This document shows, piece after piece, positions 52,058 through 60,206 of a stretch of DNA of 64,000 bases. The notes beneath the pieces are model-generated. The model ran no database searches. It saw only the letters and a list, made by a program, of their open reading frames with translations, and was not told the origin of the DNA. Source of the DNA: Saprospiraceae bacterium UBA6168 (GTDB lineage: Bacteria; Bacteroidota; Bacteroidia; Chitinophagales; Saprospiraceae); contig DIUC01000066.1 of NCBI GenBank assembly GCA_002435785.1, positions 62,001 through 126,000 on the forward strand, read 5' to 3'. How positions within the stretch are numbered: position 1 is the stretch's first letter; each line of letters opens with the position of its first letter. The position numbers and the translations under genes are program-made.

Positions 52058-52828
52058 TCAATTCCCCAATTTCCAGCCGCCATCAACGGCGATGACTTGC
52101 CCGGTGATGAAACTGGCTGCGTCCGAGAGCAGGAGCGTGGCCAATCCGTCAAGGTCGTGGGGCTGCCCGGCCCGGCCACCATCCAGGGGTTGGCGCTGGC
52201 GGACGTACTGCATGATGTCGTCGTTTTGGATGGCCCGTTGAGCCATCGGCGTTTCGGTAAGGCCGGGGGCTATGACGTTGGCCCGGATATTTTGCGGAGC
52301 GTAAAACGCAGCGATGCTCTTGGTGAAACCTTCTATGGCAGCCTTTGCTGCTGCGTAGGCATGGGTGGAAAAAAATTGCGGAGCGGGCGAAAATGCCAAT
52401 GCCGAACCGGTGTTGAGGATGGCCCCACCTGATTGCTGTGCCAAAAACTGCCGCACCGCTGCCCGATTGGAGAGCATGACGGATGTGAGGTTTAGTTGGA
52501 GGGTGCGCTCCCAACCATCGAGCGTGAGTTCATGGAGGGGGCCGTCGCCAAAGCGCCTACCACTGCCGCCCGCCACATGGTACAGCCCGTGGAACCCGCC
52601 AAACCGCTCGATGCACTTGCTGATGGCGGCCTCGGCCTGCCCTTCTTCGGTAGCATCGCCGGTGAGGACGTGGGCGTTGCGGCCCAGCACCTCCATCGCA
52701 CGGATGGAGACCTCCTTGCCTATGCCGAGCGCCACGACCAAAGCTCCCTGCCGCTGAAAAGCCTGCGCTGCTGACAGCCCGATGCCAGTGGTGCCGCCGA
52801 TGATGACGATTTTTTTGTCCGTTAACAT
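52058..52828 (-). CDS. Short-chain dehydrogenase/reductase
   Basis: 256 residues from the ATG at 52828 (ATG at 52876 adds residues before the Rossmann start). Classical SDR: the NAD(P)-binding IIGGTTGIGLSAAQAF (TGxxxGxG, with GGTTGIG), the NAG-equivalent region replaced by YHVAGGSG, active-site Ser in ILNTGSALAF and YAAAK (catalytic Tyr and Lys) in THAYAAAKAAIEGF, then IRANVIAPGLTETPM and the C-terminal ITGQVIAVDGGW. Most likely a 3-oxoacyl-ACP-reductase-like or related alcohol dehydrogenase; the substrate is not clear. It is 37 bp downstream of the 146-residue hypothetical gene. Confidence 0.92.
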   Translation of the reverse strand: MLTDKKIVIIGGTTGIGLSAAQAFQRQGALVVALGIGKEVSIRAMEVLGRNAHVLTGDATEEGQAEAAISKCIERFGGFHGLYHVAGGSGRRFGDGPLHELTLDGWERTLQLNLTSVMLSNRAAVRQFLAQQSGGAILNTGSALAFSPAPQFFSTHAYAAAKAAIEGFTKSIAAFYAPQNIRANVIAPGLTETPMAQRAIQNDDIMQYVRQRQPLDGGRAGQPHDLDGLATLLLSDAASFITGQVIAVDGGWKLGN

Positions 52829-52865
52829 TCGTTTGAAGGTTGGTTGAGCGAAGTTGTCAAAAACC

Positions 52866-53306
52866 CTATACCCCAAACATCCCCTTCATTCCCTCCCAAA
52901 GCGGCCTTTTCAGGGCTGGATTGGCTTGTATGTCGGCGAGGCTGGCAGCAAAAAGGTAGGTGACCTTACCGAGGGCCAGTGGCTCGTAGGGCTTGGCGTT
53001 CAGCATCAGTCCGGCCTGCTTGGGTGCTATGCCGAAGAACATGGCACGAGAAAATCCTGCCTCATTGCGGAGCAATGAAAAAGGTAACGGCTGTTGGGTT
53101 GTTGTCCAAAAAACAAGGGCATCCTCGTCCATGTCGAAGCCTGCGGCTTGCAACATTTTGGAAAGCAGTTCCACGGCGGCAGGCTCCTCCGTACCGGCAC
53201 AAGCGACAAAAAGCCCCTTGCGGTTGTTCCCCCTTCCCTCAGAAATCAGGTTTTCTTTTAACGGGTACACCTCGAAGTCCAAAATTCCATTGGGCTGGAT
53301 ATTCAT
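52866..53306 (-). CDS. Hypothetical protein
   Basis: 146 residues, no signal peptide. It begins MNIQPNGILDFEVYPLKE and has alternating strands and helices with GLFVACAGTEEPAAVELL, LLSKMLQAAGFDMDEDALVF and ALGKVTYLFAASLADI, which looks like a small Rossmann-type fold. No family can be named. It is on the minus strand just upstream of the SDR and divergent from ilvE. Confidence 0.75.
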   Translation of the reverse strand: MNIQPNGILDFEVYPLKENLISEGRGNNRKGLFVACAGTEEPAAVELLSKMLQAAGFDMDEDALVFWTTTQQPLPFSLLRNEAGFSRAMFFGIAPKQAGLMLNAKPYEPLALGKVTYLFAASLADIQANPALKRPLWEGMKGMFGV

Positions 53307-53395
53307 TTTTTGATGATTTTCAGAATTTTATTCTAAATGGGTATTTTTTTGCCCCTATTCTTTAGAATTTATTTTTTTAAAACGGTTTTTCGACC

Positions 53396-53403
53396 TAATT
53401 TTG
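53396..53403 (+). promoter_or_regulatory. Bacteroidota -7 box for ilvE
   Basis: TAATTTTG matches TAnnTTTG exactly, 22 bp upstream of the ilvE ATG. A T-run at about 53372-53378 occupies the -33 position in place of a clean TTTG. Confidence 0.55.
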
Positions 53404-53425
53404 TGCAAAATTAAACTAAAAGGAC

Positions 53426-54499
53426 ATGGATATCAAAACAACAAAATCAGCCACCTCCCGCCTCGGGGAAGTTGACTTCGACAACTTGCCGTTTGGCCGC
53501 ACCTTTTCCGACCACATTTTCACTTGCGACTATTTCGACGGCAAGTGGCACAACCCACGCATCGAGCCGTTCCACAACCTCAGCCTGCACCCCGCCACAA
53601 TGGCACTTCACTATGGCCAAGCCATTTTTGAGGGCATGAAAGCATCCATGAGCGTGGACGGTGTGCCGATGCTCTTCCGCCCGGAGCGCCATGCAAAACG
53701 CATGAACATCTCTGCCGCACGCCTGTGTATGCCGGAATTCCCGGAGGACTTGTTCGTGGATGCCATCGCAAAGCTGGTGAACATTGACCAAGAATGGATA
53801 CCCAAGGCGGAAGGCAGCGCCCTCTACATCCGTCCGACGATGATTGCCACCGATGAGTTCATTGGCGTAAAACCGTCGCAATCTTACAAATTTTTCATCT
53901 TTACCGGCCCCGTTGGCCCATATTACCCGAAACCCGTGCGCCTCTGGGCCGAAACGACCTATATCCGGGCAGCACAAGGCGGCACCGGCTTCGCAAAGGC
54001 CGCTGGCAACTACGCCGGGGCGCTCTACCCTGCCAAATTGGCGCAAGACCGTGGCTTCGACCAGCTCCTATGGCTCGACGCCAAAGAATTCAAGTACATC
54101 CAGGAGAGCGGCACGATGAACGTCTTCTTCGTCATCAACGGCGTGACCATCACCCCGCCCCTCTCCGGCACCATCCTCGACGGCGTGACCCGTGACTGTA
54201 TCCTCGAAATACTCCGCAGCGAGGGCAAGCCCGTGGCCGAGCATCCCATCACCATTGACGAAGTGGTGCAGGCCTACCACGATGGCACCCTGCAAGAAGC
54301 ATTCGGCGCTGGCACTGCCGCCGTCGTCTCGCACGTGGCCGACATCGGCTACAAGGACATGCTGATAACCCTCCCGCCGGTGAGCGAGCGTAAAATCGGC
54401 CCCCACGTAAAGGACATGATTGACGGCATGAGGGCTGGCATCATTGAAGACAAATGGGGTTGGACCGTGCCAGTAATGGCCGAGGAGTTGGTATCCTAA
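53426..54499 (+). CDS. ilvE: Branched-chain amino acid aminotransferase
   Basis: 357 residues. Fold-type IV PLP enzyme that transfers amino groups between Leu, Ile, Val and 2-oxoglutarate, in the cytosol. Motifs: ALHYGQAIFEGMKA, LFRPERHAKRMN, FAKAAGNYAGALYPAKLAQ (Schiff-base Lys in AKAAGNYAG), and FKYIQESGTMNVFFVING. Length and layout are those of the IlvE/BCAT type II group of Bacteroidota. No other ilv genes are in the window. A clear -7 box lies upstream; a large imperfect hairpin follows. Confidence 0.95.
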   Translation: MDIKTTKSATSRLGEVDFDNLPFGRTFSDHIFTCDYFDGKWHNPRIEPFHNLSLHPATMALHYGQAIFEGMKASMSVDGVPMLFRPERHAKRMNISAARLCMPEFPEDLFVDAIAKLVNIDQEWIPKAEGSALYIRPTMIATDEFIGVKPSQSYKFFIFTGPVGPYYPKPVRLWAETTYIRAAQGGTGFAKAAGNYAGALYPAKLAQDRGFDQLLWLDAKEFKYIQESGTMNVFFVINGVTITPPLSGTILDGVTRDCILEILRSEGKPVAEHPITIDEVVQAYHDGTLQEAFGAGTAAVVSHVADIGYKDMLITLPPVSERKIGPHVKDMIDGMRAGIIEDKWGWTVPVMAEELVS

Positions 54500-54512
54500 C
54501 TTTCACGCCACG

Positions 54513-54586
54513 TTTGTCATCCCGAAGGGAACCGTCCTCGTTTGGATTGCACGTACAACGAGGACAGTTCCCTGCTGGATGACAAA
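54513..54586 (+). repeat. 30-bp imperfect inverted repeat after ilvE
   Basis: Arms 54513-54542 and 54557-54586 pair with three mismatches around a 14-nt loop. The left arm begins TTTGTCATCCCGAAGGGA. It lies between ilvE and the PfkB gene and may terminate or stabilise the ilvE mRNA, or be a REP-like dispersed element. Confidence 0.8.
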
Positions 54587-54620
54587 GTTCCCTCGTTCAC
54601 TCTTACCTACCTAATCCAAA

Positions 54621-55406
54621 ATGCCCCCAGATTTTTTGGTCATCGGACACCTGTGCCACGACAAAATCCCCAGCGGCTACACGCCCGGCGGTGCTGCGTC
54701 CTTCGCTGGTTTGCATTCGCACCGTCTCGGCTACTCCACCTCCATTCTCACTTCCTTCGGCCCTGATTTTCAGTTCGCTTCGCAATTCGATGGGCTTGAC
54801 CTCCACGTGGTGCCCTCGGAGGAGACCACCGTTTTCGAGAATATTTACCAGCCCGATGGCCAGCGCATACAGTACCTGCACAGCCGGGCTGCCGTGCTGA
54901 CTCCCGCCGATTTGCCAAAGCATTGGCAAGCTCCAAAGACCGTCCTACTCGGCCCCATCTGCGATGAGGTGAGCTTTGAGTTCCTCGACTTTTTCGCTGC
55001 GCAAGACACCGTCACCTGCGCCTGCCCGCAAGGCTGGATGCGGCAATGGGACGCCCATCACCGGGTTAGCCCCAAGCCCATTGCCGACTGGCAACTGTTG
55101 GCCAAGGCCGACCTCATCTCCATGAGCGAGGCGGATGTGGGCGGGGACTGGGGGTTGATAGTAGCCATTGCCAAGCAAGTGCCGCTGCTGGTGGTGACGC
55201 AGGGGCCGAGGGGTGTCACCGTTTTTCACCACTGCGAACGAAAGCATTACCCCGCCCATCCGATAAAAGAGTTGAATCCCACGGGTGCAGGTGATGTATT
55301 TGCTGCCAGCTTGCTGCTGCGCTTTGCGGAGACAAAGGACATCGTAAATGCGGTGGATTGGGCGCAAGGGGTGGCAGCCAAGCATGTTTCGACAGCGAAA
55401 TATTGA
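54621..55406 (+). CDS. PfkB-family carbohydrate kinase
   Basis: 261 residues, slightly short for the family (usually about 300). The N-terminal lid is reduced: FLVIGHLCHDKIPSGYTPGG leads directly to AASFAGLHSHRLG. The C-terminal PfkB signature LNPTGAGDVFAASLLLRF (with the catalytic Asp in GAGD) is intact. Substrate not assignable; ribokinase-like sugars or nucleosides are candidates. It is followed by the glycosyltransferase-like gene 183 bp downstream, which may link it to glycan or nucleotide-sugar metabolism. Confidence 0.88.
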   Translation: MPPDFLVIGHLCHDKIPSGYTPGGAASFAGLHSHRLGYSTSILTSFGPDFQFASQFDGLDLHVVPSEETTVFENIYQPDGQRIQYLHSRAAVLTPADLPKHWQAPKTVLLGPICDEVSFEFLDFFAAQDTVTCACPQGWMRQWDAHHRVSPKPIADWQLLAKADLISMSEADVGGDWGLIVAIAKQVPLLVVTQGPRGVTVFHHCERKHYPAHPIKELNPTGAGDVFAASLLLRFAETKDIVNAVDWAQGVAAKHVSTAKY

Positions 55407-55589
55407 CCAATGTTGCGGGGCTTTCAGTACATCACGGGAGGCCATCGCTTCATCAACATCTTCCGCTCATCAGATGCGCTGTCGCAGGTGAAGACCCAGT
55501 GACGAACACAATGCGGGGGCTTCCCCTTCCCATGAAAATTGTTGTTTTGTAAAATCAGGTTCCCTACCTTCCCCCAAAAATTCCACCAC

Positions 55590-56729
55590 ATGAAAATCCT
55601 ATACGCCATACAAGGCACCGGCAACGGCCACCTCAGCCGGGCGAGGGACATCGTGCCTGTCCTCTCCCAGCTCGGCGAACTCGACATTCTCGTTAGCGGC
55701 ATACAGGCCGATGTGGCATTCCCGTTCCCGGTGAAGTACCGCTTCCGGGGCATGAGCTTTATTTTTGGGAAAAAAGGCGGCGTGGACGTGCTGGCCACTT
55801 ATCGCAGCAGCAACATCAAGCAGTTGCTGGAAGAGATAAACAGCCTGCCCGTGGAGGACTACCACTTGGTCATCAACGACTTCGAGCCGGTGAGCGCCTG
55901 GGCCTGTTATAATAAAGGTGTGCCCTGTATCGGCCTCAGCCACCAAGCGGCCGTGATGGACAAAAAAGCGCCCAAGCCCAAGCGCTTTGACCCTGTCGGG
56001 AAAATCACGCTGAAGAACTACGCCCCCATCACCCACCGCTACGGCTTCCACTTCCAGCGGTATGCCGAGGGCATTTTCACCCCCGTCATCCGGCAGGAAA
56101 TTCGACAACTAAACGCCAGCGACAAAGGCCACTACACCGTTTATTTGCCCGCCTACGCCGACAAGCGAATACTGAAGGTGCTGTCGCAATTCCCCGAAAC
56201 CCGCTGGGTGGTGTTCTCGAAGCACGGCAAGGAGCCACGCACGGAGGGCAACGTCAGCTTCCAGCCCATCAACAACGAGGCGTTCATCGGCAGCTTGGCC
56301 AATGCGAGGGGCGTGCTTTGCGGGGCAGGTTTCGAGACGCCCGCCGAGGCACTTTACCTGGGCAAAAAGCTGATGGTCATCCCCATGAAGGGCCAGTACG
56401 AGCAGCAGTGCAATGCCGCTGCCTTGAAGCAGATGGGCGTGCCCGTCATCAAAAGTTTGAAGAAAAAATATGCCGATGTGATTGCCGTATGGCTCGCAGA
56501 TTCCTCCATCGTGCTGGCCGATTATCCCGATGAAACGGCGCAAATCCTAAGGATGGTGGTGGAAAAACATGCAGCGAAGCCGCCTATTGCCGACGCTCCC
56601 ATTTCACCCAAAATCACCGGAGTAAAAGACTTCAAAAAGCTGACCCGCTGGAAGATTTTAGCGGAGATTGCGGAGCGAAACCTGCCGCTTACGAGGGGAA
56701 TGAAGCGGGTTTTGCGCAAGCGTAAATGA
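55590..56729 (+). CDS. Glycosyltransferase-like protein (GT-B, MJ1255/TIGR00661 type)
   Basis: 379 residues from ATG 55590, which gives the typical beginning MKILYAIQGTGNGHLSRARD (GNGHxSR motif of GT-B enzymes acting with nucleotide sugars). The C-terminal half has ARGVLCGAGFETPAEALYLG and LMVIPMKGQYEQQCNAAAL, characteristic of this group and of UDP-sugar binding. Probably cytosolic or membrane-associated. Acceptor and donor unknown. The C-terminal 40 residues are basic. Confidence 0.87.
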   Translation: MKILYAIQGTGNGHLSRARDIVPVLSQLGELDILVSGIQADVAFPFPVKYRFRGMSFIFGKKGGVDVLATYRSSNIKQLLEEINSLPVEDYHLVINDFEPVSAWACYNKGVPCIGLSHQAAVMDKKAPKPKRFDPVGKITLKNYAPITHRYGFHFQRYAEGIFTPVIRQEIRQLNASDKGHYTVYLPAYADKRILKVLSQFPETRWVVFSKHGKEPRTEGNVSFQPINNEAFIGSLANARGVLCGAGFETPAEALYLGKKLMVIPMKGQYEQQCNAAALKQMGVPVIKSLKKKYADVIAVWLADSSIVLADYPDETAQILRMVVEKHAAKPPIADAPISPKITGVKDFKKLTRWKILAEIAERNLPLTRGMKRVLRKRK

Positions 56730-56785
56730 TGTTTTTACGCTTCGCAAATAGGTTCACTAATCCGACCAAAGCGGTTGATGGGGTT

Positions 56786-56845
56786 ATGTAATTTCAAAAT
56801 AAGTTTCATGTAATTTCAAAATAACGTCCATGCAATTTCAAAATT
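56786..56845 (+). repeat. Three direct repeats with 22-bp period upstream of AAA ATPase copy 2
   Basis: ATGTAATTTCAAAATA starts at 56786 and 56808, and a third copy (ATGCAATTTCAAAAT) at 56830, spaced exactly 22 bp. They end 28 bp before the ATPase ATG. Together with the 33-bp-period array at 23395 this suggests a conserved style of control for both DUF4143 ATPases. Confidence 0.85.
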
Positions 56846-56872
56846 TAGGCTTTTCTTTGTAAGAAAAAGCGC

Positions 56873-58024
56873 ATGTCCTATGTAAAACGTGAAATCGAAG
56901 CAGCAATTCAATCCCTATCGGGGAAGTACCCGATTTTGGCTATCACTGGGCCACGCCAATCTGGAAAGACAACGCTTTTGAAAAGCATGTTCCCTGGCTA
57001 CCAGTACGTTAGCTTGGAGGATACCAACCAGCGCAGTTTCGCACAGGACGACCCTGTTGGTTTTCTGAAAAGGTACTCGGAGAAAATAATTTTTGATGAA
57101 GTGCAGCGGGTGCCAAACTTGTTTTCTTTCCTACAAACCATCGTTGACGAAAGTCGGCAGATGGGCCAGTTTATCCTGTCCGGTTCGCAAAACTTCCACT
57201 TGATGGAGCGCATCACGCAGAGTTTGGCGGGCAGGGTGGCCATCTTCAAACTGCTCCCATTCGACAATGAAGAACTGAAAGAGGCGGGACTATTGCCCGA
57301 AGACTGGAAGTCGTTGATTGTCAAGGGTTTTTATCCAGCGATATATGACCGTGAACTCGATTCTGCGATATTTTACGCCAACTATCTACAAACCTACATA
57401 GACCGTGACGTGACCGAGCTGACTAAGGTACAGGACCTGAAATTGTTCCGCAACTTCCTCGGACTTTGCGCAGCCCGCATTGGTCAGATGCTCAACCTTT
57501 CAAATCTGGCCAATGAGTGTGGAATTTCGCAGCCAACTGTCAAGGCTTGGCTTTCCATCCTGGAGAGCAGCTATATCGTTTTTCAGTTGCAGCCTTATTT
57601 TGAGAATTTCAGCAAACGGATAGTGAAGACCCCAAAACTCTATTTTTATGACACGGGGCTGGCAGCCTTCCTTTTGGGCTTACGCAAAGCGGAAGACCTC
57701 GACAACCAAACCTTGGTCGGAAGCCTGTTCGAGAACATGGTCATTGCCGATGCAATAAAGAAAAACCACCACCAGTACCAGTTGCTTGATTATTGGTTTT
57801 GGCGGGACTCAAACGGTGCAGAGATTGACCTGATGACCAAACGGGGGGGCGGGTTTGATATTTACGAAGTAAAATCAACGCAAACGGTGCTGCCCCAGCA
57901 TTTTTCTGGCTTGGACGCCTTTGCAGGAATTGCCGGGGACAGGGTTAGGACAAAAACCCTCATATATGGCGGTACCGATACGCATGACCGCACAAACTAC
58001 AAGGTTCGGGGGTGGGTGGGATAA
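56873..58024 (+). CDS. AAA ATPase with C-terminal DUF4143 domain (copy 2)
   Basis: 383 residues. Walker A ITGPRQSGKTTLL (24-36), Walker B IIFDEVQRVPNLF, sensor-like FILSGSQNFHLM (residues about 100-112). DUF4143 follows with the winged-helix LSNLANECGISQPTVKAWL and a PD-(D/E)XK-like end GAEIDLMTKRGGGFDIYEVK (E, D, ExK). It is distinctly different from the copy at 23457 in sequence and size (452 aa), so not a recent duplicate. Role unknown; similar genes move between genomes. A GC-rich hairpin (58025-58057) lies directly after the stop, and three 22-bp-period repeats upstream. Confidence 0.9.
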   Translation: MSYVKREIEAAIQSLSGKYPILAITGPRQSGKTTLLKSMFPGYQYVSLEDTNQRSFAQDDPVGFLKRYSEKIIFDEVQRVPNLFSFLQTIVDESRQMGQFILSGSQNFHLMERITQSLAGRVAIFKLLPFDNEELKEAGLLPEDWKSLIVKGFYPAIYDRELDSAIFYANYLQTYIDRDVTELTKVQDLKLFRNFLGLCAARIGQMLNLSNLANECGISQPTVKAWLSILESSYIVFQLQPYFENFSKRIVKTPKLYFYDTGLAAFLLGLRKAEDLDNQTLVGSLFENMVIADAIKKNHHQYQLLDYWFWRDSNGAEIDLMTKRGGGFDIYEVKSTQTVLPQHFSGLDAFAGIAGDRVRTKTLIYGGTDTHDRTNYKVRGWVG

Positions 58025-58057
58025 GCGTTGCCGCCGGGCAGTGCCCAGCGGCAACGC
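58025..58057. terminator. GC-rich hairpin between convergent genes
   Basis: GCGTTGCCGC and GCGGCAACGC form a 10-bp perfect stem, extended by an inner GGGCA/TGCCC stem. No T-run on either side, so termination is only probable. It lies between the ATPase stop and the convergent moeZ-like stop. Confidence 0.65.
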
Positions 58058-58062
58058 TCCTG

Positions 58063-59199
58063 TCAATACGCCGGAACTGATGAGTCCACCTCTTTCGCCC
58101 AAGCCAGTATCCCCCCCTTCAGGTTGTACAGGTTCTCGAGCCCGAACTGGTCTTCCAGTTCCCGGATGGCCTTGGCGCTTCGTACGCCGCTTCGGCAGTG
58201 CACGACCACTTTCTTTTCCTTCGCAATGCGGTGGGCGGCGGCGCTGACCGTTCCGAGCGGAATGAGTTCGCCGTCGAGGTTGGCGGTGGCGAACTCGTGA
58301 GGCTCCCGCACGTCAATCAACTGAAAATCTGCGCCTTGCACTTGCCATTCGTAGAGTTCTTGCACGGTGATTTCCTTTACTGGCCGCAGCTCTCCGGGTG
58401 ATTCGATGCCACAGAACTGCTCGTAGTTGATGAGTTCCGTGATGGTCGTGGCCGGATTTTTCTGCACCTTTAATATACGTGTGGTGAAGCTCGCCGCATC
58501 AAACAGGAAAAGCCGTCCGGCCAATGGTTCGCCCACACCCGTCAGCACCTTGATGACTTCGCTGGCCTGCATGGAGCCGATGATGCCGGGCAGTACGCCG
58601 AGCACGCCGCCTTCGGCGCAATTGGGCACAAGGCCCGGCGGTGGCGGTTCTGGGAACATGTCCCGGTAGTTGGGGCCACGCTCACCGTCGGCCTGCGGGT
58701 AATTGAACACGGAGACCTGCCCCTCGAATTGAAAGATGGAGGCATAGACGTTTACCTTTCCAGCCAGCACACAAGCGTCGTTCACGAGATAGCGGGTGGG
58801 GAAATTGTCGGTGCCATCGGCCACCACGTCGTAGTCCTTGACGAGTTCCAGCGCATTTTCACGGGTGAAACGGGTCTTGTACACCACGATGTCAAGGTGC
58901 GGGTTGAGGGCCAGCAGGCGCTCCTTGGCCGTTTCCGCCTTTGACCTGCCGATGTCGGCGGTGGTAAAAAGCACCTGCCGTTGGAGGTTGCTGTCGTCCA
59001 CCGTATCGAAGTCCACGATGCCGATATGGCCGACCCCTGCGGCGGCAAGGTAGAGCAGCACCGGGCTGCCGAGGCCACCGCTGCCGATAACGAGCACCCG
59101 GCCCGCCTTGAGTTTTTCTTGTCCGGGCAAGCCGAATTCGGGTATGGCGATGTGCCGTGCGTACCGGCCGATTTCGGCGGGAGAAAGGTTGGTGTTCAT
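58063..59199 (-). CDS. moeZ: MoeZ-like adenylyltransferase with C-terminal rhodanese domain
   Basis: 378 residues from the ATG at 59199 (the 59298 start overlaps the carrier gene). The E1-like ThiF/MoeB domain has VIGSGGLGSPVLLYLAAAG (38-56) and a catalytic Cys194 in VPNCAEGGVLG. The zinc cysteines of E. coli MoeB are absent: GPNYRDMFPEPP (175-186) replaces the usual GPCYRC sequence, as in mycobacterial MoeZ. The rhodanese part (about 280-378) has the persulfide Cys335 in VVVHCRSGVRSAKA. It should adenylate and then thiocarboxylate the C-terminal Gly of the carrier protein encoded immediately upstream. Operon with the carrier, JAMM protease and CysM-like genes. Confidence 0.93.
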   Translation of the reverse strand: MNTNLSPAEIGRYARHIAIPEFGLPGQEKLKAGRVLVIGSGGLGSPVLLYLAAAGVGHIGIVDFDTVDDSNLQRQVLFTTADIGRSKAETAKERLLALNPHLDIVVYKTRFTRENALELVKDYDVVADGTDNFPTRYLVNDACVLAGKVNVYASIFQFEGQVSVFNYPQADGERGPNYRDMFPEPPPPGLVPNCAEGGVLGVLPGIIGSMQASEVIKVLTGVGEPLAGRLFLFDAASFTTRILKVQKNPATTITELINYEQFCGIESPGELRPVKEITVQELYEWQVQGADFQLIDVREPHEFATANLDGELIPLGTVSAAAHRIAKEKKVVVHCRSGVRSAKAIRELEDQFGLENLYNLKGGILAWAKEVDSSVPAY

Positions 59200-59278
59200 T
59201 TTTGAAAGGATTAAAGGAATGAGGGATTGGAGGATTGAATATTGACCCTCCCGTTTTCTCAAGTCCTGTGTTTCAAAT

Positions 59279-59557
59279 TCAATTAATGCCTCCGGCAATT
59301 GCCGGCACGATGCTAATCACTGCATTTGAAGAAACCGTAGTTGCCCCTTTTTCGAGGGAATTGATGTCGTCCTCGCCAAGATACACCCGGATGAAGGAGC
59401 GGATATTGCGGCTGTCGTCGAACAAGTGGCGCTCCAATCCGCTATGGGCCTGGGCCAGTTGCTCGATGGCTTCCTGGACGGTGCCGCCAGAGGTTTCAAA
59501 AACGCTGGTGTTGTCGGTAAATTTACGCAAAGGCGTCGGGATGATAATTTTTGCCAT
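59279..59557 (-). CDS. cysO: CysO/MoaD-like sulfur carrier protein with GG-IN tail
   Basis: 92 residues, ubiquitin fold (MAKIIIPTPLRKFTDNTSVF ... INSLEKGATTVSSNAVISIV). The C-terminus reads AIAGGIN: the mature GG of ThiS/MoaD/CysO proteins is followed by two additional residues. Such caps are known in JAMM-protease-processed carriers and must be removed before adenylation; the JAMM gene is the upstream neighbour. When thiocarboxylated it would donate sulfur to the CysM-like synthase to form cysteine. It lies between the JAMM gene and the MoeZ-like gene. Confidence 0.92.
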   Translation of the reverse strand: MAKIIIPTPLRKFTDNTSVFETSGGTVQEAIEQLAQAHSGLERHLFDDSRNIRSFIRVYLGEDDINSLEKGATTVSSNAVISIVPAIAGGIN

Positions 59558-59565
59558 TTTTTTAT

Positions 59566-59659
59566 GAAGGTTTAGCGGGTTTATGGAGGTTTAGGAGGTT
59601 TAATCGGGCAGTCGGCACAAGCCAACTAAACCTTCTAAACCCACTAAACCTTCTAAACC
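59566..59659. repeat. Self-complementary ggtttaggagg-type spacer
   Basis: Tandem gaggtttag/ggaggttta units (59566-59602) are followed by their complement (59627-59659, units taaaccttc), so the spacer between the JAMM and carrier genes can fold on itself; it slightly overlaps the JAMM stop codon. Confidence 0.8.
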
Positions 59660-60096
59660 TCGACATTTACAATTACAGTTTCTTCCAAAAACTCCCGCTC
59701 CTCGTCCCTCAACCGCCAGCTTTTCAGGTCGGCCACTTCACCGTCCATTACCGACACGATGACGTAAGAGAAATAGGGCATGGCCTCCGCCAAGTCATGC
59801 TCGGAAGCAATGGCCGGGTGGTTGGGGTGGGAGTGATAGACGCCGAGGAGCGTCGTGTCGTTTTGCAGGGCAAACTGCTCCGCCCGCAGGTAGTCCAGCG
59901 GCGAAATCTCAAAGCGGCGGCGCTGGTCGCCCTCCTTGCTATTGCTCACGGGTACGGCAAGCGTGATTTGCCTGCTGCCATCCGCCGCCTCTGTTCCATA
60001 GAGGAAGCCGCAGCACTCGTTTGGAAAGGCTTCGATGCCATCGGCGTTGATGGTTTCTACGGCTTCTTCGCTAATGTAGACGCTAAATTTGCTCAT
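59653..60096 (-). CDS. mec: JAMM/MPN metalloprotease (Mec-like)
   Basis: 147 residues. JAMM motif complete: Glu27 in FPNECCGFL, His88 and His90 in GVYHSHPNHPAIAS, Ser98, and Asp101 in SEHDL. Zinc-dependent isopeptidase/endopeptidase that in mycobacteria (Mec) removes cysteine from CysO-Cys. Here it probably also trims the GG-IN carrier tail to GG, although that is inferred from the neighbouring gene. Cytosolic. It is the second gene of the sulfur-carrier operon. Confidence 0.93.
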   Translation of the reverse strand: MSKFSVYISEEAVETINADGIEAFPNECCGFLYGTEAADGSRQITLAVPVSNSKEGDQRRRFEISPLDYLRAEQFALQNDTTLLGVYHSHPNHPAIASEHDLAEAMPYFSYVIVSVMDGEVADLKSWRLRDEEREFLEETVIVNVEV

Positions 60097-60206
60097 TATC
60101 GTGGGTTGAATTGGTTAAACTTGTTAAATAGGTTGAACTTGGTTGAATTAGTAGAATTAAGCAGGCACGTCCCAACCACTTTTACCAATTCAACCAATTC
60201 CCCACT
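60097..60206. repeat. Self-complementary gttgaattgg-type spacer
   Basis: Repeated gaattgg/ggttgaa units on the left are followed by caattcaacc-type units on the right (60179-60199). It is the spacer between the CysM-like and JAMM genes. Confidence 0.65.

Noticed and set aside
58063..59557. Molybdopterin biosynthesis operon (moeB-moaD) serving iorAB
   Set aside because: The presence of JAMM and CysM genes, a capped carrier and the MoeZ-type motif fits the cysteine pathway better; no moaA, moaC or moaE is present.
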